DNA of 64,000 bases from Antedon bifida (Eukaryota > Echinodermata > Crinoidea > Comatulida > Antedonidae). Below the pieces are notes generated by a model. It was given only the letters and a program-made list of their open reading frames with translations, ran no database searches and was not told where the DNA came from. Shown here piece by piece: positions 57,271-64,000 of the stretch. The stretch's first letter is position 1; every line of letters starts with the position of its first letter. The translations under genes and the position numbers were made by a program. The stretch is taken from contig OY727101.1 in the NCBI GenBank assembly GCA_963402885.1, positions 12,596,917-12,660,916 of the forward strand. Reading direction: 5' to 3'.

Positions 57271-60200
57271 TAATAACGTGTTTTATGCAAGTTTTATTAT
57301 AGTATTATTTTCTATATGTTGTCATTTAATGGATAATTTGTATGTAAGTATGTAAAGATGTAATTGTAGATTCTTTTAAATTAAATTATATAAGTTAAAA
57401 ACGTATTCAGTACAGTATTGCTTTTCTGAAAAATGAGTTTTGAAAACAAGAAAAACCTCATGATAACCTACATCATTTAGAATATCAGTATTGAAGTTTA
57501 AAAAGCTGGAAATAGAAGGAGACAACCAGAGATATTAAACTAATAAACATAAATACTTTTTCATCATATCTGTTTAAAACGATTTCAATTTACAAGGTTG
57601 ATTGAATTTTGGGTAATGTTTCGGAAATGAATGATCTATGAAACCTTCCCCAAACATGATACAATAATATAACATTGTCAAATGTAGCTGTTTTATAAGG
57701 CCCCAAAGTGGGAAGTAAATTCATTAACCGTTTGGTTATATATCTTTGTACTCTCGAAATCTTTCAGACAAAATAGTTTAACAACAATTTCCTTAATTAT
57801 AGGTTTAATGTAATGTGAATTAATATTAAATTCCTCTATGATATAAATAATCAACTAGTGTATGTTATAATATAGAAGCATGCGCGACTGGCATATAATT
57901 CATGGGGTGTCAGTATAAAATATTCAAAGCAAATCAAAATCTAACTTTGTTCGTTCCAAGACAAAACAAGTTTTTCCTCGACGAAAATAGTATTAACAAA
58001 ATAGAACAATACAATCTATATTATTAAAGTATTGCAGTATTCAAATGTATGATTCACATTTATATAAAAAAAGTATTTCGAAAAGAAGAACTTTCTCTCA
58101 CAGATTTTCTCCTGCTCGTTTAGTCATTATTCATTTTCCTTTCTTTTTATCATAGTCACCAGTCTTCATCATTTTTGTTTGTTTTTATACAAACGTATAA
58201 TAAAAGAGACACAATAATTGAGTTTCAAAATTCCCCCAAACATTGTTTATTGATAACGAAATATATGATATTCTACGTAATATGGCAGATTGCCATATTT
58301 TCTTTATAAATAGCAATAGACTTTAAAGAGTGTTATCTTTTAGATAGATCTCCTACAAACATATAATCTAGGCCTACTACGTGACGGACAAGCTAAGCTT
58401 GATATTATATTTAAAATGAGTTTTTACATAATATCTAAAAAGTTCATGCAATTTAATTCTTATGATAAAATTATAGTTTAAATTATGAATATATGTAAAT
58501 ATTATTCCAAAATCTGGTTTAAATTTGACAAAATGTTCTAATTTTTCTGTTGGCGTGTTTATCAAACATTTAATTCCATTCCATAATGTTAAATGTGTTT
58601 GCTATTGAATTAAGTAAAGAAATAACATATACCTTATGAAGAGGTCAGTATAGATTTTCAAATATCCGGTTAATATCATTCGATGACTTATATTTTGACT
58701 GACGTTCACATCGTCGGGAATATGTATTATTAGTATATCTCTAGGCCCCTAATCACCATGAGTCGCGTAGTCTGGTGACCAAGACTCGGACAGGATCATC
58801 AGTGTCAAAGTCACAAAAACGACTAGCGTTGATATCTGTAAAAAATTACTGCCTTTTTATATTTATATAAAAATAGCATTCTTCTGCAGTGAGACAGTAT
58901 TTTCATATCTATATTGTTATCTTTTGGTTGAAGTTTCAAGTTAATACTGTAGGTCTAATCTACTACAATCCATAACCGTATATATTATATGATATATTTA
59001 AACTCATTTCGTTGCATTTTAAGTGATTTTCATCCATACTTTAATTTCAATTAAATGACTGAATGTTCAGCCAGGGGCTGCATTTGCACGACTGCGCATG
59101 ACAATACAAGTAGTGCGTGTAACCATGGGGTTCATGCAACTCTTCAGTGAAATTTATATTCAATTCAGTTTAGATTAAACCTAAGTTACATGTTTAAAGT
59201 ATACATTGTGGAAAATCTGTAGTTTCCTGTGGATTTATTGGTTACAATCTAATCACATACATGTTGTTTTTTTTTTGTCTTTTGTGTCTTTATTATTTCC
59301 ACTCTTTTTCTTTTTTTTTTCATTACTTCTTACAAACATACATGTTGTTGATACAACAAAATGTTAACTTACTATGAAAGTAATTACTGTACCCCGTGCT
59401 GCTTATACGTTATAAGGAAGATAGGCCTAAATTAATATTTAAAATGTCTATTAACATTTACAGTGATGAATTTAAGATATTTTAATCTTGTGAAATTATA
59501 AATACGTTATTAACAAACAATATACAATCTATAATACAAAGTATCACTTTCTCTTTTGTTGACAAAGCTGTTTACACTTTTTGAAACATACTTATTCCTG
59601 TGTATATTCAGTTCTGGGTAATGTTATTAAGATAAGTGTCGAAATAGCTCATCAAAGTGTATAACTGTTATCTAATGTGCCTTCCTTTCTTATTCTTGGC
59701 GTTTGGCCATTCTCTACTAACTAATTTAGCTTGCCATGCCATTCCTATCAGACTAAGTTTTGCGTTAATTGTGGTACTATCGTATTATCTTATTATTACA
59801 AATGATAGTAACAGTTTCTTTGTTTTCCATTTTTTCCCCGTTTCCAATTCAACTATTTTCTTGAAGGAACAGAACAAAGTCCCGGTTTATTCGTGGTTTG
59901 TTCAAAGTAATCTATTAATCTTCGACTGACTGTGGGAATTGTGTGAATGTATAATATTTTCCGGACTTGCGCCCACGCTTCTTAGATCAAAGTAATATTA
60001 GCAAACATACATACAGAATGTTTTCTTCATAAACCAACCAATCATCAATCCCCATTCTAATTCATTCGTGCCAGGGTTTTCTTAGAAATTAAGAAGTAAA
60101 CTTCCGAAACAATAATTAGGCCTACAATGATTACCAGATACGGTAACCGTCAAAATCAAATATACGGATCTTACCTAGTTAAAGGCAATCTTTCAATATG

Positions 60201-60784
60201 CTTAACGTTACCGTACCACGTATGTGAAATAATATTAAAAGTACTGTATATATTAGGCATACATTATATGTATTTCTGTATTATTTATCCTTGTCCAATT
60301 ATGTTTTGTCGATGAGTTGTTCTCTAGGTTACCGTTGAAGGATTTTATTGAAAGATCTGATTTCCGTAATAAAGTAAACAGTTTATGATCTGTCAGTGTT
60401 ACATAACGATTTCGAATGACCAGTTTTCAGAATAGGTACGGTAGCCTGTACCGGTTTTCGTGATAGTTAAGACGCAATAAACATAGTATTTTGTAGTAAA
60501 CAAATGGGATAAATTTAGTAGATGGTATTTTTGTGGTAATTATATATTGCATTTCAAATAAGCAAATCAGTTTGAAGAATATTTACAGCTGGTTCAAAAT
60601 CGTTACTGTTATTGCTATTTTCGTGTAGGTAATTGTTTACAAAGCTTTTAAGTTGTATGGAATTCTGCAATCAGTAGGCCTTCCTTATACACTCTCCAAA
60701 CAGTATAGTTTTCCTCATAATATATATGTATAATTCGTTTTATTGGTTCACAGTTTTTTAAATTATTATAATTTTATTATTTTA
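57271..60784. other. Non-coding stretch, no gene recognised
   Basis: AT-rich, with scattered short frames only. On the minus strand at about 58752-58842 a TTTTTTACAG acceptor-like site precedes a hydrophobic stretch ISTLVVFVTLTLMILSES and then a stop; it is too short and lacks a start, so I do not call it. Confidence 0.35.
60738..60743 (-). terminator. Poly(A) signal of the Ig-domain gene
   Basis: AATAAA on the minus strand lies about 42 bases after the stop codon of the Ig-domain frame, a sensible position for a short 3' UTR. Confidence 0.5.
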
Positions 60785-62080
60785 TTATTCTCCAAATGGT
60801 ACAGAATATACTGTATCTGTTACGCTTTTATTATTGAGTTGTTTGTGACACATAGGCTCCAAATAGTCGTTGTTTCCCTGGTAATCTGTATTGATCGGTA
60901 CTCCTAGAGTGTTTACTTGATATTTGAATGAAACGTTGCTTCTCAAACTGTTATTAATTTCACGTTTTTTCAGTGAAGCAGTCGGTTCTAAATACTCGTT
61001 ACCTGTACATTTAATTGTATCATATGCACTAATATCATTGGCACATGTGATGTAAAAGTTTTGACCCTGGCCAGGTTTATTTGATGTTAGGCTTCCTTGT
61101 TCGCTTCGTGTTATTGTCGTGGCGTAAATACTAGGACGATCGGCGCATTTTCTAAACATCCACGAACTCTGTTCATCACCACCTCGATGTTTACTCGAAC
61201 AAATGCATCGAATTAGCAGATAAACAGAACAAAATGAAACAGTAAATCCAGTTGTTGCACATATAAACATAATCCAGAAAAAAGGAATATCAAATTCATC
61301 TGAAGACTCTGCTACGTCAATTGTAGATAGGTTATGCTGGTTAGCATTGATGCTTACCGTTACATGAGGTTCGGTGTTTACTGGCGTAACTCCTTTTTTC
61401 GGCAATGTAGTGGCGGTGGTGTTGGTGACATCAATTGAGGTCGGTTTACTAGTAACATTTTCTTTTAAAGCGATAGAAGACATGTTCAATTTTCTGCTTG
61501 CGTTCCAAGTTCCTCCTGTGGATTTCAATGAGCAAGCAATTACAACTCTATCGTCTGATTCCTTTATATCAAATAGTTGGAGTACATGTGTTCGTTTTTT
61601 ATCAACAACAGCTCGAAGTTTCGGATGAAGAAAGTAAACAGGTATGTTCCACAAAGTGCCAGTGTAAATACCTATGATATCAGTCCCAGAGCAAGTAAGT
61701 GTTACATTCGATCCTATGACAGCTGGATCAGATTGCTTGATTTCGACTCCAGGCTGTACTAACTTCAACTTGATAGAACAACGTAGAGAAGTACCATCAA
61801 CTAGTGACGTCTCCATGCAGGTGAACTTGCTGTTGTGGTCGTTTTCCGTAACAACATAATCGTATTCGACAGCTTTGGCAAAGGTGTATGCTCCTAAGAT
61901 GTTGCTATCCTTGGTAAGAGTTAGCTTACTCACCAATTTGGTCGAGGAGCATCCTAACTTTACTAGAGTACCGACTTTCACCTTTCTTTGGCTTGCTGAA
62001 CAACGAGGACCTTCTACCTGGCATAATCCTAGTCGGTACAAAGCAAACAACAAAATGAAACTTAGGCCTGAAAACTTCAT
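60785..62080 (-). CDS. Intronless two-Ig-domain type I membrane protein with YxxP tail motifs
   Basis: The open frame runs from a Met at 62155, but the start chosen is the Met at 62080, because it opens a classic signal peptide (MKFSGLSFILLFALYRLGLC). Numbering from 62155: Ig-like domain 1 spans about 50-133 (C69 and C113, extra C52/C126). Ig-like domain 2 spans about 137-226 (C155, W169, C208). A Ser/Thr-rich stalk with many N-x-S/T sites follows (220-285), then one membrane helix (~289-316, PFFWIMFICATTGFTVSFCS). The cytoplasmic tail of about 140 residues contains Y344, Y368, Y378 (YDTI), Y388 (YLEP), Y431 (YLEP) and Y450 (YSVP). YxxP is the known consensus for Crk-type SH2 domains, which suggests signalling by tyrosine phosphorylation. 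The protein is not recognised as a named orthologue. It could be an immune-type receptor or an adhesion molecule. No intron is needed, which is odd for an Ig receptor. Confidence 0.75.
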   Translation of the reverse strand: MKFSGLSFILLFALYRLGLCQVEGPRCSASQRKVKVGTLVKLGCSSTKLVSKLTLTKDSNILGAYTFAKAVEYDYVVTENDHNSKFTCMETSLVDGTSLRCSIKLKLVQPGVEIKQSDPAVIGSNVTLTCSGTDIIGIYTGTLWNIPVYFLHPKLRAVVDKKRTHVLQLFDIKESDDRVVIACSLKSTGGTWNASRKLNMSSIALKENVTSKPTSIDVTNTTATTLPKKGVTPVNTEPHVTVSINANQHNLSTIDVAESSDEFDIPFFWIMFICATTGFTVSFCSVYLLIRCICSSKHRGGDEQSSWMFRKCADRPSIYATTITRSEQGSLTSNKPGQGQNFYITCANDISAYDTIKCTGNEYLEPTASLKKREINNSLRSNVSFKYQVNTLGVPINTDYQGNNDYLEPMCHKQLNNKSVTDTVYSVPFGE

Positions 62081-62159
62081 CTTATCGGACGAATAGGTGT
62101 ACGTATCTGAAAAAGTTGGCCTAGCTTCAAAACCAAGCCATGAGTAGATATCCATAAAG

Positions 62160-64000
62160 ATTTAGAATGACTGATTTCGTTAGGCTACTAGTAACTAACT
62201 CATCTTCTCTGAGTATACTTCCTTCCCTTTTCAACAACGCAACGCAGCTTACAAAATATGAATCAACTCCTACTTCTATGGATTAACAATCAACCAATCA
62301 CAATGCAGTATGTAAAACAACTTTCTTGCCCTCTCAAATAGTTATACAACCTGTTTTTTATATTCGTTCTTGTTAAGTTGCAATTTATGTAATAAAAGAC
62401 ATTATTACATTTCTTTGTATTTAATTTTAACAAAAAACACGTAACTGCCAATGTTCTTCTATTACTTCATATCAGACAACCATACAATAACATAGAATAT
62501 AATACCATAATTTCTCCCGTTTCGTAGAATCAATAACCATATAATTATTATCATATCTTGCTTTGGAGAAACTTTTTTCTCCATGGTATACTAATTATCT
62601 GATTTCTTTACAGTATGCCTAAAAATCAATCTATCTGTCTATAATTGGTATTTAGTGTATTGTTTATTTTCAGTCTGTTACATGTCTAATATACCGTTCT
62701 TTTCTTCTATTATGGCCCATTCACGACATAGGCGTATGGTAGCTTTCACAATTTCATTCGAAACAAATAATTCAGCAATCATTGTACAAAATTACGAAAA
62801 GATACAAGTATTTCATGGCTTAAAAGTAAAACGAATTTCTTTAAAACAATCACATGAGGATGATTGTGTTTGATTGTAAGAAGATTCCCGGACTATTAAA
62901 ATGAAATGGAAGCGTCATTGCTGAAGAAATTCGTTTCTTTTTATAAAGGTCTGTGTAATCTATCTAAGACAAGTTCATCATCAGTTTTTTGATTGATTTA
63001 TCTGAAATATAGAAGGAAACTCGTTTCCTGACACATTTTATAATGGAAATGAGAATGAGAAATCTGCTCTAAAGTTTGCAGTATATCGAGCATGAATTGT
63101 ACATTTTGATTGAATAGCCTTTTGGCCTAATTGCCTCTCATGAAGGAATATTACGTCACAAGATGTCACTAATGTAGGAATATAATAATGAATATTTATC
63201 AAGAGCAGACATCGAGGATGATGTCATAGTAGATGACTAAACTTAATTAGCAACCGAACAGGTGAGTTCTGATAAATGATGAACAAAAACTAAGTAAAAT
63301 ATAGTTGGAAATTGGTATTTCCTGCTTTGTGGAGAGTGGGCCTATGGGTTGTAAGGTGAAACTAGAATGTAAGTTATCATGCGGATGCTGTTAACGTAGG
63401 CCTACTAATACTCAGCATAAAATTCCACCCCACACTTTTCAATTGTAAATTTCTTTTATTCATCCATAAGAAAATATAGTAAAAAGCATCAAAACATCAA
63501 CACAATAACAGAGTGGACAAAAAGTAGAGAAAGGGCAACTACATGCCTATTGAGGAAGATTAGTGCTATGAGCGCAAAGGTATGGGATAAAATGGATTAA
63601 CATGTAAGTCTTGTGAGCTTTTTCTCACAACGTTTTCCGGGCGGGGTGGCGCGCATCAATTGGGATTCCCTATGCTGTAAATGTACATTCTTTTGTCTGA
63701 AATTAAAACACGTTTGATATCAATGCTAATTATGTCTAACTTTTCTAAATTATTATGCGGCCTTAGAAAGTTAATTTATGTCGGGGCGTATGCTCATGGT
63801 ACACTTCCCACCCAATGATGACAATTAGTTCTGCTATTAAGTCATGACTACCGTTCTATTCAGTCGAATACATGTATTGATTACAGTAGATATAGAATGT
63901 AAAATTGTCAAGATAATTTCTGTAGGCCTATTGTTGCTCCCATAAACAAGTATAGGACGTTCGTATCTGGGTGTCTATAAAACTTCTGTACGAGGAGTGA
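62160..64000. other. Non-coding stretch, no gene recognised
   Basis: It contains the presumed promoter region of the Ig-domain gene (62156-62600; no clear TATA element). No RNA gene or long frame was seen. The frame at 62655-62873 has no domain. Confidence 0.35.

Noticed and set aside
58752..58842. Minus-strand hydrophobic stretch after an acceptor-like site, as a secreted peptide exon
   Set aside because: No upstream start exon, a stop soon after, and no known peptide pattern.
59657..59929. 90-codon hydrophobic frame
   Set aside because: Hydrophobic because of T-rich sequence; no ordered membrane-protein features or splice sites.
61374..62096. Plus-strand frames opposite the Ig receptor
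   Set aside because: Shadow frames of a real minus-strand gene.

Overview
This is a eukaryotic window: AT-rich, intron-rich and full of short transposable elements. Coding sequence is a small part of it. The gene complement (VPS54, an estrogen-related receptor, a monocarboxylate-transporter-like SLC16, a B-box/filamin/NHL protein and an Ig-domain membrane protein) is animal. The many MITEs, 5'-truncated LINEs and the very common palindrome TAGGCCTA suggest a non-vertebrate marine deuterostome, most likely an echinoderm. That taxonomic call is inference from sequence flavour, not proof.

Layout. 1-2.1 kb: a GTCGG-repeat element and a 5'-truncated, frameshifted LINE on the minus strand. 2.9-6.6 kb: a transposon-like block with diverged inverted terminal repeats and a decayed ORF. 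6.6-8.25 kb (minus): a B-box/coiled-coil/filamin/NHL gene whose stop codon abuts the transposon end. 11.5-14.8 kb (minus): a four-exon SLC16 transporter. 14.8-24.2 kb: no gene found; MITEs, LINE tails, and a 3.7 kb element (20.0-23.7 kb) with inverted ends and a ~150 bp tandem array. 24.2-41.8 kb (plus): the complete 25-exon VPS54 gene, every junction in phase, 977 codons, with introns carrying MITEs, tRNA-derived SINEs and a hairpin with a hammerhead-like core. 45.0-50.0 kb (plus): a six-exon estrogen-related receptor, 445 codons. 51-60.8 kb: no gene recognised. 60.8-62.1 kb (minus): an intronless two-Ig-domain membrane protein with three YxxP tyrosine motifs. 62.2-64.0 kb: nothing recognised.

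The genes are independent transcription units. VPS54 acts in endosome-to-Golgi tethering, ERR in transcriptional control of metabolism, and SLC16 in solute transport. The B-box/NHL and Ig proteins look like lineage-specific family members. The least ordinary parts are the Ig receptor tail, the hairpin with two opposed hammerhead-like cores, the VPS54 N-terminal zinc-finger-like module, and the two long inverted-end elements. Exon boundaries were set by eye from splice consensus plus reading phase.
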